Shown here: piece by piece, positions 23,839-36,282 of the stretch
Layout of the letters: every line of letters begins with the position of its first letter
Numbering within the stretch: position 1 is the first letter of the stretch
Assembly (NCBI GenBank): GCA_029747015.1
Contig: JAKOGI010001203.1
Span: 86,001 to 150,000, forward strand
From: Carnegiea gigantea
Taxonomy: Eukaryota > Streptophyta > Magnoliopsida > Caryophyllales > Cactaceae
DNA length: 64,000 nucleotides
Direction of reading: 5' to 3'
Translations under genes and position numbers: made by a program
Notes under the pieces: generated by a model
The model's input: the letters and a program-made list of their open reading frames with translations, nothing else
Databases searched by the model: none
What the model was told of the DNA's origin: nothing

Positions 23839-24061
23839 GAAAGTGGTATCAGAGCAATAATCCTACCACCTCGGACCTATAGGGCTTGTGTGTGCATGTG
23901 CTTGACTATTTGTTTGATGATCTGTATCTATGGGATTCTGTACCTTACGTGTGCTTTATGTGACTTGAGTTGCAATGTGGATTTGTTTGACATGAAAATT
24001 CCGAATAGAAAATTGGTGATGGTAAGTTTCGAAGGCGAAACTTATTTTAAGAGAGGAAGGA
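23839..24061 (+). mobile_element. Array internal region 1 (PBS to PPT), 223 bp
   Basis: The PBS TGGTATCAGAGC (complementary to initiator tRNA-Met) is at 23844-23855, five bases inside the LTR. The region ends with the purine tract AAGAGAGGAAGGA at 24049-24061. It has no coding capacity of its own; the 97-codon ORF crossing it from the LTR has no known family. Confidence 0.9.
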
Positions 24062-26872
24062 TGTAACGCCCCGAAATTTTTGTTACTTATTTTGTATTAT
24101 GTGCAATATGTAAAATATGTGTATAGTGTATGCATTTTATTTTAGGCACATGTGGCTGTTTTATGTTATTTTCATTATTACGTTTTTGGGAGTGATTAGA
24201 AAATATTACTCATTTAGTAAATGTGCACAAAAAAAAAAAAAAGAAATGGAAGGAAGAGGAGTCAAAAAGGATGGCTTGACCCCCCAAAAAAAGAAAAAGA
24301 AAAGGGGAAGGGGGTTTTATTTCACGTGATATTTATCAAAAAGGGGAGGGGTCTGTTTTCTCTCACCCAAACACACGCACAGCCAGAGAGAAAAAGAGAG
24401 GCAGAGAGAGAGAGAAGAAGCAGAAGAAGAAGAAGAAGAAGAAGAAGATTAGGGCTTTTGGTTTTAAAATCAATCCAAGGTGAGTAATTCTTATTTTCCT
24501 CAACCTAAAATTAATTAGGGCAAGTTGAATTTGATTATTTATGCTTGAAAATGAGAAATCAATTGATAATTGAAGCTTTCAATTTGATGTTTTAGGGTTT
24601 AATAGATTAGAACACTAATTACAATTGGTAGAAACCAACCCTAAAGTCTCATGTTTAATTATAATTTGTAGATTAATTGGATTTTATAAATTAATGGTTG
24701 TGTTGTGAATCCATCCAAATACATATTATAGTTTGGATTTTTGGGTTGTTTGCTTGTATTGGAAGAACAAAATGGGGGAAAACAAGATTAATTTTCAAAT
24801 TCCTACAGAACCCAGGTACTGCTTGAATTTTTTTGTGAATTATTAGCTAAGCAAAAAATTCTGAAATTTTTACTGTAGGTTCTTCGGTGTGTTGCAATTC
24901 TTTGTAATGTTTCATGAATGTTTGATATGTGGTTTGTGAGTTATGAATTTTTGATCGAAACTGTCCTGTTATATGGTGTGAAAATTCGGATGATGTTTGA
25001 ATTACTGTGAATCGTTGGGTTGGAGAAAATTGTAAAACTTTTACTATATAATATAAATGTTATTGGGAAATTTTCGGTAAAGTTTCATGAATTTTGGATA
25101 TTTAATTCATGAGTTACGAATTTTCGATTAGAACTATCACATTTTAATTAGTGCCAATTTTGCTTGCTGTTTGAATTTTCTGGCAATTATTCACTTGGCC
25201 TAAAATTCTAGAAATTTTAATATAGGTTTGTATGATGTCCGTAAATTTTATGAAAATTTTCATGAATTTTAGTTGTGTGCTTCTTGAGTTATGGATTTTT
25301 GATTGCAACTGTTCTGTTTCAACATATAACTTCGAGTGTTGTTTAAATTTTTATGAAGGATTGGATTATTGAAAAATTTTGAAAATTATATGGTATGTTG
25401 TTCTTGATATTTGGTATTTTTATGTAGCGTTTCGTGAATTTTGGATATGAGGCCTTTGCGTTATAAATTTCTGAGTAAATTGGCATATTTAGTGTAATTT
25501 CGGGTTGTTCGTACGCACAAATTATATATTGATAATGTTTGTGATGATTTTTGGCATTGAAATAGTAAGTTATTGTCATGGATTATTGGAAGCTTGTGAA
25601 AATTATTTTGGGTGGAATTAAGCCTTATTTTGATTATATTTTTGTTAATTTATTGAAATTGAGCTTCTTTGGAAATAAAATGGTGATTATATAGATTATA
25701 TGATTTTAATGAGTTGATTTCCCCTAAACTAAAAAGGCTTGCACTCAATCAAGGACATATGATATGTTATGTAATGGGTTTTGGCACTTTGGATGCGTTA
25801 TGAAATTGGTTTTGGCTTGGATTGGGACTTTGGATATGATATGAAATTGGTTTTGGTTTGGATTTGGACTTAGTTTTCGATTTGAAGAATCATTCAGGAT
25901 ATTTATAAAATCGTGATCGATTTGAACCATATGTGTGATCGATAAATACGTTTAAAGAAATATATTGTGTTTAAAGCACATATGTGGACTTTTGAATGGA
26001 ATATGCTTTATGTATGTGTTAAGTATGGTTACGGGCGAGCCATTAGCATGATTTAGGAGGCTTTGCTTTCTTTTGGACCTCAATGAGGATTAGGAGCCCA
26101 AAGGATATGATTGGTACGGGACAACCATGGTTAGTTTAGTGAATAGACTAACGGCAGAGTTTGTTTAGGGATTTAAGTGAAAACGAGAGTCCTTGAAATG
26201 TACCCAGTATGGGACAGGTACGACTAAGTTAGTCTAATTGCCTACCTCATAACAAATACGTGTGTGTGTTTGTGAACTTTGGGAACACGTTGGATATGAA
26301 ATATACGAGTTTATTTCGATTTCTGGAATAGAAGCATGTTCTCTTATCGCCTTCTATATGCTATATGATATGTTTTATATGTCATAAGTTACGTGTATTA
26401 TGTGATTATGTGTTAGCCGATTAATGTGCAAAGTGTAACAACGGAGAAGGTAAGGGTTATTCACTAGGCTCAGGGAGCTCATGATCTCGCCATTGTTCAT
26501 GTTTTGGAAGCAAAAAGGCATCGTAAGAGCATGAAGAACGCTAGCCAGCTGCGAAACACTTTTGAAGAGCCTAGTTGGGAATGCACGCCTCATTGTATGT
26601 TTATGTTATGGGTTATGTTTAGTGAATACAGTTCTGAATGTTTTTTGGGATTACATATGTGTAAGAACATTATGAACATGGTTTAAGGATGTATGTAATT
26701 CATATTTTAGATTAACCCTCTCGAACTGTGGTTAGATTTCGATAAGAGCTTCTACTATTGTCACCTATTAAAAGGTTAATTATGGCTGAGAAGTTTAGAT
26801 AGCCTTGTGGGCGTTCTTAATCAAACATTCACAGCACTGACGCGTCTGCCTCCTTTCGGGTGAGGCATTACA
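24062..26872 (+). repeat. Array LTR 2, 2811 bp
   Basis: Starts TGTAACGCCCCG and ends GGCATTACA. (GAA)n at about 24416-24447. It carries the inner-unit markers TTTTGCTTGCTG and GGATATTTAATTC, unlike LTR 1. Confidence 0.9.
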
Positions 26873-27095
26873 GAAAGTGGTATCAGAGCGATAATCCTGC
26901 CACCTCGGACCTATGGGGCTTGTGTGCGCTTGTGCTTGACTATCTATTTGATTATGTGTATCTATGGGATTCTGTACCTTACGTGCGCTTTATGTGACCT
27001 GAGTTGCAATATGGATTTGTTTGACATAAAAATTCCGATTAGAAAACTGGCGATGGTAAGTTTCAAAGACGAAACTTATTTTAAGAGGGGAAGGA
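26873..27095 (+). mobile_element. Array internal region 2, 223 bp
   Basis: PBS TGGTATCAGAGC at 26878-26889 and PPT AAGAGGGGAAGGA at 27083-27095. Same 223 bp length and content as region 1, with scattered substitutions. Confidence 0.9.
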
Positions 27096-29910
27096 TGTAA
27101 CGCGCCCGAAATTTTTGTTACTTATTTTGTATTATGCGCAACATGTAAATTACGTGTATATTGTATGCATTTTATTTTAGGCACATGTGGCTGTTTTATG
27201 TTATTATTATTATTATTATTATTATGTTTTTGGGAGTGATTAGAAAATATTACTCATTTAGTAGCTGTGCCAAAAAAAAAAAAAAAGAAATGGAAGGAAG
27301 AGGAGTCAAAAAGGATGGCTTGACCCCCCAAAAAAAGAAAAAGAAAAGGGGAAGGGGGTTTTATTTCACGTGATATTTATCAAAAAGGGGGAGGGGTCTG
27401 TTTTCTCTCACCCTAACACACGCACAGCCAGAGAAGGAAAGAGAGGCAGAGAGGAGAGAAGAAGAAGAAGAAGAAGAAGAAGAAGAAGAAGATTGGGGCT
27501 TTTGGTTTTGAAATCAATCCAAGGTGAGTAATTCTTATTTTCTTCAACCTAAAATTGATTAGGGCAAGACGAATTTGATTATTTATGCCTGAAAATGAGA
27601 AATCAATTGATAATTGAAGCTTTGAATGTGATGTTTTAGGGTCTAATAGATTAGAACACTAATTGCAATTGGTAGAAACCAACTCTAAAGTTTCATGTTT
27701 TATTGTAATTTTTAGATTAATTGGACTTTGTAAATTGATGGTTGTGTTGTGAATCCATCCAAATACATATTATAGCTTGGATTTTTGGGTTGTTTGCTTG
27801 TATTGGAAGAACAAAATGGGGGAAAACAAGATTAAGTTTCAAATTCATACAGAACCCTGGTACTGCTTGAATTTTTTTGTGAATTATTGGCTCAGCAAAA
27901 AATTCTGAAATTTTTACTGAAGGTTCTTCGCTATGCGTTGCAATTCTTTATAATGTTTCGTGAATGGTTGATATGTGGTTTGTGAGTTATGAATTTCTAA
28001 CTGAAACTGGCCTGTTATGTGGTGTGAAAATTCGGATGATGTTTGAATTACTGTGAATCATTGAGTTGGAGAAAAATTGTAAAACTTTTACTATATAATA
28101 TAAATGTTATTGGGAAATTTTTGGTAAAGTTTCATGAATTTTGGATATTTAATTCATGAGTTACAAATTTTTGATTAGAACTATCACATCTTAATTAGTG
28201 CCAATTTTGCTTGCTATTTGAATTTTCTAGCAATTATTCGTGTGGCCTAAAATTCTGGAAATTTTAATATAGGTTTGTATGATATCTATAAATTTTATGA
28301 AAATTTTCATGAATTTTAGGAGTGTGCTTCATGAGTTATGGAAGCAACTGTTTCGTTTGAACATATAACTTCGAGTGTTGCTTCAATTTTTATGAAGGAT
28401 TGGATTATTGAAAAATTTTGAAAATTATATGGTATATTGTTCTTGATATTTGGTATTTTTATGCAACGTTTCGTGAATTTTGGATATGAGGTCTTTGTGT
28501 TATAAATTTCTGAGTAAATTGGCATATTTAGTGTAATTCCGGGTTGTTCGTTTGCACAAATTATGTATTGATCATGTTTGTGATGATTTTAGGCGCAGAA
28601 ATAGTAAGTTATTGTTGTGGATTATTGGAAGCTTGTGAAGATTGTTTTGGTGGAATTAAGCCTTATTTTGATTATATTTTTGTTAATTTTGTGAAATTGA
28701 GCTTCTTTGAAAATAAAAAGGTGATTATATGGATTATACGATTTCAATGAGTTGATTTCCCCTAAACTAAAAAGGCTTGCATTCAGTCAAGGACATATGA
28801 TATGTTATGAAATTGGTTTTGGCACTTTGGATACGTTATGAAATTGGTTTTGGCTTGGATTGGGACTTTGGATATGATATGAAATTGGTTTTGGTTTGGA
28901 TTTGGACTTAGTTTTGGATTTAAAGAATCATTCAGGATATTTATGAAATTGTGATCGATTCGAACCATATGTGTGATCGATAAGTATGTTTAAAGAAATA
29001 TATTGTGTTTAAAGCACGTATGTGGACTTTTGAATGGAATATGTTTTATATATGCGTTAAATATGGTTACGGGCCATTAGCATGATTTAGGAGGCTTTGC
29101 TTTCTTTTGCACTTCAATGAGGATTAGGAGCCCAAACGACATGTTTGGTATGGGACAACCATGGTTAGTTTAGTGAATAGACTAACGACAGAGTTTGTTC
29201 AGGGACTTAAGTGAAAACGAGAGTTCTTGAAATGTACCTGGTACGGGACAGGTATGACTAAGTTAGTCTAATTGCCTACCTCATAACAAATAAGTGTGCG
29301 TGTTTGTGAAGTTTGGGAGCACATTGGATATGAAATATATGAGTTTATTTCAATTTCTGGAACATAAGCATATTCTCTTATCGCCTTCTGTATGCTATAC
29401 GATATGTTTTGTCTATATGTCATAAGTTACATGTATTATGTGATTATGTGTTAGCCGATTAATGTGTAAAGTGTAACAATGGGGAAGATAAGGGTTAATC
29501 ACTGGGCTCGGGGAGCTCATGACCTTGCCATTTTTCATGTTTTGAAAGCAAAAAGGGGTTGTAAGAGCATTAAGAAAGCTAGCCAGCTGTGAAACACTTT
29601 TGAAGAGCCTAGTTGGGAATGCAGGCCTCATTGTATGTTTATGTTATGGGTTATGTTTAGTGAAACAGTTCTGAATTTTTTTTTTTGGGATTATATGTGT
29701 AAGAACATTGTGAACATGGTTTAAGTATGTATGTAATTCATGTTTTAAATTGACCCTCCCGAACTCTGGTTAGATTTCGATAAGAGCTTCCGCTGTTGTC
29801 ACCTATTAAAAGGTTAATTATGGTTAAAAAGTTTAGATAGCCTTGTGGGCGTTCTTAATTGAACATTCACGGAGCTGACGCGTCCGCCTCCTTTTAGGCA
29901 AGGCATTATA
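27096..29910 (+). repeat. Array LTR 3, 2815 bp
   Basis: Starts TGTAACGCGCCCG, a variant of the GCCCCG start, and ends GGCATTATA (final CA changed to TA). (GAA)n at about 27458-27491. Confidence 0.9.
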
Positions 29911-30133
29911 GAAAGTGGTGTCAGAGTAATAATCCTGCCACCTCGGACCTATAGGGCTTGTGTGCGCATGTGCTTGACTATCTATTTGATGATGTGTATC
30001 TATGGGATTCTGTACCTTACGTGTGCTTTATGTGACCTGAGTTGCAATGTGGATTTGTTTGACATGAAAATTCCGATTAGAAAATTGGCGATGGTAAGTT
30101 TCGAAGACGAAACTTATTTTAAGAGGGGAAGGA
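29911..30133 (+). mobile_element. Array internal region 3, 223 bp
   Basis: The PBS is mutated (TGGTGTCAGAGT) at 29916-29927. PPT AAGAGGGGAAGGA at 30121-30133. Length unchanged despite the mutated PBS. Confidence 0.9.
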
Positions 30134-32988
30134 TATAACGCGCCGAAATTTTTGTTACTTATTTTGTATTATGCGCAATATGTAAATTATGTGTATATTG
30201 AATGCATTTTATCTTATGCACATGTGGCTGTTTTATGTCATTATTATTATGTTTTTGGAAGTGATTAGAAAATATTACTCATATAGTAATTGTGCAAAAA
30301 AAAAAAAAGAAATGGAAGGAAGAGGAGTCAAAAAGGATGGCTTGACCCCCTAAAGAAAAGAAAAAGAAAAGGGGAAGGGGGTTTTTATTTCACGTGATAT
30401 TTATCAAAAAGGGGGAGGGGTCTGCTTTCTCTCACCCAAGCACATGCACAGCCAGAGGAGGAAAGAGCGGCAGAGAGGAGAGGAGAGGAGAAGAAGAAGA
30501 AGGAGACTAGAAGAAGAAGAAGAAGAAGAAGAAGAAGAAGAAGAAGAAGAAGATGATGATGATGATGATGATGATTAGGGCTTTTAGTTTTGAAATCAAT
30601 TCAAAGTGAGCAATTCTTATTTTCCTCAACATAAAATTGATTTGGGCAAGATGAATTTGATTATTTATGCCTGAAAACAAGAAATCAATTTGATAATTGA
30701 AGCTTTGAATGCGATGTTTTAGGGTTTAATAGATTAGAACACTAATTGCAATTGGTAGAAACCAACCCTAATGTTTCATGTTTTATTGTAATTTTTAGAT
30801 TAATTGGATTTTGTAAATTGATGGTTGTGTTATGAATCCATCCAAATACATATTATAATTTGAATTTTTGGGTTGTTTTCTTGTATTGGAAGAACAAAAT
30901 GGGGGAAAACAAGATTAAGTTTCAAATTCATGCAGAACCCAGGTACTGCTTGAATTTTTTTGTGAATTATTGGCTGAGCAAAAAATTCTGAAATGTTTAC
31001 AGTAGGTTCTTCGCTATGTGTTGCAATTATTTGTAATGTTTCGTGAATGTTTGATATGTGGTTTGTGAGTTATGAATTTCTGATTGAAACTGCCCTATTA
31101 TGTGGTGTGAAAATTTAGATGATCTTTGACTTACTGTGAATCATTGGGTTGGAGAAAAATTGTAAAAATTTTACTATATCATATAAATGTTATTAGGCAA
31201 TTTTAGGTAAGGTTTCATGAATTTTGGATATTCAATTCATGAGTTACGAATTTTCGATTAGAACTATCACGTTTTAATTAGTGCCAATTTTGCTTGCTGT
31301 TTGAATTTTTTGGCAATTATTCACTTGGCCTAAAATTCTGGAAACTTTAATATAGGTTTGTATGATGTCTGTAAATTTTATGGAAATTTTCATGAATTTT
31401 AGGAGTGTGCTTCATGAGTTATGGATTTTTGATAGCAACTGTTCTGTTCTAACATATAACTTCGAGTGTTGTTTCAATTTTTATGAAGGATTCGATTATT
31501 GAAAAATTTTGAAAATTATATGGAATATTGTTCTCAATATTTGGTATTTTTATGCTGCATTTCGTGAACTTTGGATATGAGGTCTTTGCATTATAAATTT
31601 CTGAGTAGGTTGGCATATTTAGTGTAATTCCGGGCTTTTCGTGTGGACAAATTATATATTGATCATGTTTGTAATGATTTTAGGCATTGAAATAGTAAGT
31701 TATTGTTGTGGATTATTGGAAGCTTATGAAAATTGTTTTGGGGGAATTAAACCTTATTTTGATTATATTTTTGTTAATTTTATGAAATTGAGCTTCTTTG
31801 AAAATAAAAAGGTGATTATATGGATTATACGATTTCAAGGAGTTGATTTCCCCTAAACTAAAAAGGCTTGCATTCAGTCAAGGACATATGATATGTTATA
31901 AAATTAGTCTTGGCACTTTGGATACGTTATGAAATTGGTTTTGGCTTGGATTGGGACTTTGGATATGATATGAAATTAGTTTTGGTTTGGATTTGGACTT
32001 AGTTTTGGATTTGAAGAATCATTCAGGATATTTATGAAATTGTGATCGATTCGAGACATATGTGTGACTGATAAGTACATTTAAAGAAATATATTATGTT
32101 TAAAGCACGTATGTGGACTTTTGAATGGAATATACTTTATGTATGCGTTAAGTATAGGATGATTTAGGAGGCTTTACTTTCTTTTGGACTTCAATGAGGA
32201 TTAGGAGCCCAAAGGACATGGTTGGTATGGGACAACCATGGCTAGTTTAGTGAATAGACTAACGGCAGAGTTTGTTCAGGGACTTAAGTAAAAATGAGAG
32301 TCCTTGAAATGTACCCGGTATGGGATAGGTGCGACTAAGTTAGTCTAATTGCCTACCTCATAACAAATACGTGTGTGTGTTTGTGAAGTTTGGGAACACG
32401 CTGGATATGAAATATATGAGTTTATTTCGATTTCTGGAACATAAGCATGTTTTCTTATCGCCTTCTATATGCTATATGATATGTTTTGTCTATATGTCAT
32501 AAGTTACGTGTATTATGTGATTATGTGTTAGCCGATTAATGTGCAAAGTGTAACAAAGGGGAAGGTAAGGGTTATTCCTTGGGCTCGGGGAGCTCATGAC
32601 CTCGCCATTTTTCATGTTTTGGAAGCAAAAAGGGATCGTAAGAGCATTAAGAAAGCTAGCTAGCTGTGAAACACTTTTGAGAAGCCTAGGTGGGAATGCA
32701 GGCCTCATTGTATGTTTATGTTATGGGTTATGTTTAGTGAATACAGTTCTGAATGTTTTTTTGGGATTACATATGTGTAAGGACATTATGAACATTGTTT
32801 AAATATGTACGTATTTCATAGTTTAGATTGACCCTCTCGGATTCTGGTTAGATTTCGATAAGAGCTTCCGCTGTTGTCACCTATTAAAAGGTTAATTATG
32901 ATTACGAAGTTTAGATGGCCATGTGGGTGTTCTTAATCGAACATTCACGGTGCTAACGCGTCCGCCTCCTTTCAGGTGAGGCATTACA
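30134..32988 (+). repeat. Array LTR 4, 2855 bp, with GAA and GAT expansion
   Basis: Starts TATAACGCGCCG (terminal TG changed to TA) and ends GCATTACA. It has the longest trinucleotide block of the array: GAA, GAG and then seven GAT units at about 30474-30574. A private deletion near 32157 removes the segment other units read as ggttacgggcgagccatt. Confidence 0.9.
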
Positions 32989-33211
32989 GAAAGTGGTATC
33001 AGAGCAATAATCCTGCCACCTCGGACCTATAGGGCTTGTGTGTGCATGTGCTTGACTATCTGTTTGATGATGTGTATCTATGGGATTCTGTACCTTACGT
33101 GTGCTTTATGTGACCTGAGTTGCAATGTGGATTTGTTTGATATGAAAATTCTGATTAGAAAATTGGCGATGGTAAGTTTCGAAGACAAAACTTATTTTAA
33201 GAGGGGAAGGA
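32989..33211 (+). mobile_element. Array internal region 4, 223 bp
   Basis: PBS TGGTATCAGAGC at 32994-33005 and PPT AAGAGGGGAAGGA at 33199-33211. Confidence 0.9.
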
Positions 33212-36059
33212 TGTAACGCGTCGAAATTTTTGTTACTTATTTTGTGTTGTGCGCAATATGTAAATTATGTGTATATTATATGCATTTTATTTTAGGCACA
33301 TGTGGCTGTTTTATTTTATTATTATTATTATGCTTTTAGGAGTGATTAGAAAATATTACTCATTTAGTAATTGTGCAAAAAAAAAAAAAAGAAATGGAAG
33401 GAAGAGGAGTCAAAAAGGATGGCTTGACTCCCCAAAAAAAGAAAAAGAAAAGGGGAAGGGGGGTTTTATTTCACGTGGTATTTATCAAAATGGGGGAGGG
33501 GTCTGTTTTCTCTCACCCAAGCACACACACAGCTAGAGAAGGAAAGAGAGGAAGAGAGGTGGCAAGAAGAAGAAGAAGAAAAGAAGAAGAAGAAGAAGAA
33601 GAAGAAGAAGAAGAAGAAGAAGAAGAAGAAGATTAGGGCTTTTGGTTTTGAAATCAATCCAAAGTGAATAATTCTTATTTTTCTCAACCTAAAATTAATT
33701 AGGGCAAGATGAATTTGATTATTTATGCTTGAAAATGAGAAATCAATTGATAATTGAAGCTTTGAATGTGATGTTTTAGGGTTTAATAGATTAGAACACT
33801 AATTGCAATTGGTAGAAACCAACCCTAAAATTTCATGTTTTATTGTAATTTTTAGATTAATTGGATTTTGTAAATTGATGGTTGTGCTGTGAATCCATCC
33901 AAATACATATTCTGGTTTGGATTTTTGGGTTGTTTCCTTGTATTGGAAGAACAAAATGGGGGAAAACAAGATTAAGTTTCAAATTCATACAGAACCTAGG
34001 TACTGCTTGAATTTTTTTGTGAATTATTAGCTGAGCAAAAAATTCTGAAATTTTTGCTGTAGATTATTCGCTATGTGTTGCAGTTCTTTGTAATGTTTCG
34101 CGAATGTTTGATATGTGGTTTGTGAGTTGTGAATTTTTGATTGAAACTGCTTTGTTATGGTGTGAAAATTCAGATGATGTTTGAATTGCTGTGAATCATT
34201 AGGTTGAAGAAAAATTGTAAACAATTTACTATATAATATAAATGTTATTGGGCAATTTCAGGTAAAGTTTCATGAATTTTGGATATTTAATTCATGAGTT
34301 ACGAATTTTTGATTAGAACTATCACATTTTAATTAGTGCCAATTTTGCTTGCTGTTTGAATTTTCTGGCAATTATTCGCTTGGCCTAAAATTCTGGAAAT
34401 TTTAATATAGGTTTGTATGATGTCCGTAAATTTTATGGAAATTTTCATGAATTTTAGGGGTGTGCTTCATGAGTTATGGATTTTAATAGCAACTGTTCTG
34501 CTTCAGCATATAACTTCGAGTGTTGTTTCAATTTTTATGAAGGATTGGATTATTGAAAAATTTTGAAAATTATATGGTATATTGTTCTTGATATTTGGTA
34601 TTTTTGTGCAGCGTTTCGTGAATTTTGGATATGAGGTCTTTATGTTATAAATTTCTGAGTAGATTGGCATATTTAGTGTACTTCTGGGTTCTTCGTATGC
34701 ACAAATTATATACGGATCTTGTTTGTGATGATTTTAGGCGTTGAAATAGTAAGTTATTGTTGTGGATTATGGGAAGCTTGTGAAAATTGTTTTGGTGGAA
34801 TTAAGCCTTATTTTGATTATATTTTTGTTAATTTTGTGAAATTGAGCTTCTTTGAAAATAAAAATGTGATTATATGGATTATACGATTTCAATGAGTTGA
34901 TTTCCCCTAAACTAAAAAGGCTTGCATTCAGTCAAGGACATATGATATGTTATGAAATTGGTTTTGGCACTTTTGATACGTTATGAAATTGGTTTTGACT
35001 TGGATTGGGACTTTGGATATGATATGAAATTTGTTTTGGTTTGGATTTGGACTTAGTTTTGGATTTGAAGAATCATTCAGGATATTTATGAAATTGTGAT
35101 CGATTCGAGACATATGTGTGATTGATAAGTACATTTAAAGAAATATATTATATTTAAAGCACGTATGTGGACTTTTGAATGGAATATACTTTATGTATGC
35201 GTTAAGTATGGTTACGGACGAGCCATTAGCATGATTTAGCAGGCTTTGCTTTCTTTTGGACTTCAATGAGGATTAGGAGCCCAAAGGACATGGTTGGTAT
35301 GGGACAACCATGGTTAGTTTAGTGAATAGACTAACGGCAGAGTTTGTTCAGGGACTTAAGTAAAAACGAGAGTCCTTGAAATGGACCCGGTATGGGACTA
35401 GTACGACTAAGTTAGTCTAATTGCCTACCTCATAACAAATACGTGTGTGTATTTGTAAAGTTTGGGAACACGCTGGATATGAAATATATGAGTTTATTTC
35501 GATTTCTGGAACATAAGCATGTTCTCTTATCGCCTTCTATATGCTGTATGATATGTTTTGTTTATATGTCATAAGTTAAATATATTATGTGATTATGTGT
35601 AAGCCCATTAATATGCAAAGTGTAACAGCGGGGAAGGTAAGGGTTATTCACTGGGCTCGGGGAGCTCATGACCTCACCATTTTTCATGTTTTGGAAGCAA
35701 AAAGGCATCATAAGAGCATTAAGAAAGCTAGCCAGCTGTGAAACACTTTTGAAGAGCCTAATTGGGAATGCAGGCCTCATTGTTTATTTATGTTATGGGT
35801 TATGTTTAGTGAATACAGTTCTGAATGTTTTTTGGGGTTACATATGTGTAAGAACATTATGAACATGGTTTAAGTATGTATGTAATTCACATTTTAGATT
35901 GACCCTCCCGAACTCTAGTTAGATTTCGATAAGAGCTTCTACTGTTGTCACCTATTAAAAGGTTAATTATGGTTGAGAAGTTTAGATAGCCTTGTGGGCG
36001 TTCTTAATCGAACATTCACAGCGCTGACGCGTCCGCCTCCTTTCGGGCAAGGCGTTACA
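33212..36059 (+). repeat. Array LTR 5, 2848 bp
   Basis: Starts TGTAACGCGTCG and ends GGCGTTACA. (GAA)n at about 33565-33632 gives the poly-Glu and poly-Phe ORFs on the two strands. Confidence 0.9.
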
Positions 36060-36282
36060 GAAAGTGGTATCAGAGCAATAATCCTGCCAGCTCGGACCTA
36101 TAGGGTTTGCGTGCGCATGTGCTTGACTATCTGTTTGATGATGTGTATCTATGGGATTCTGTACCTTACGTGTGCTTTATGTGACCTGAGTTGCAATGTG
36201 GATTTGTTTGACATGAAAATTCCGATTAGAAAATTGGCGATGGTAAGTTTCGAAGACAAAACTTATTTTAAGAGGGAAAAGA
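36060..36282 (+). mobile_element. Array internal region 5, 223 bp
   Basis: PBS TGGTATCAGAGC at 36065-36076. The PPT is slightly changed (AAGAGGGAAAAGA, 36270-36282). Confidence 0.9.

Noticed and set aside
23773..24066. Recurrent 97-104 codon ORFs at 23773, 35973, 39028 and 46672 with near-identical products
   Set aside because: They span the LTR end, PBS and PPT of each unit and are lost in units with small changes. Similarity is explained by the tandem repeat, and no domain is present.
33373..33687. ORFs with poly-Glu (plus) or poly-Phe (minus) in the array units
   Set aside because: Products of the (GAA)n tract read in different frames; not genes.
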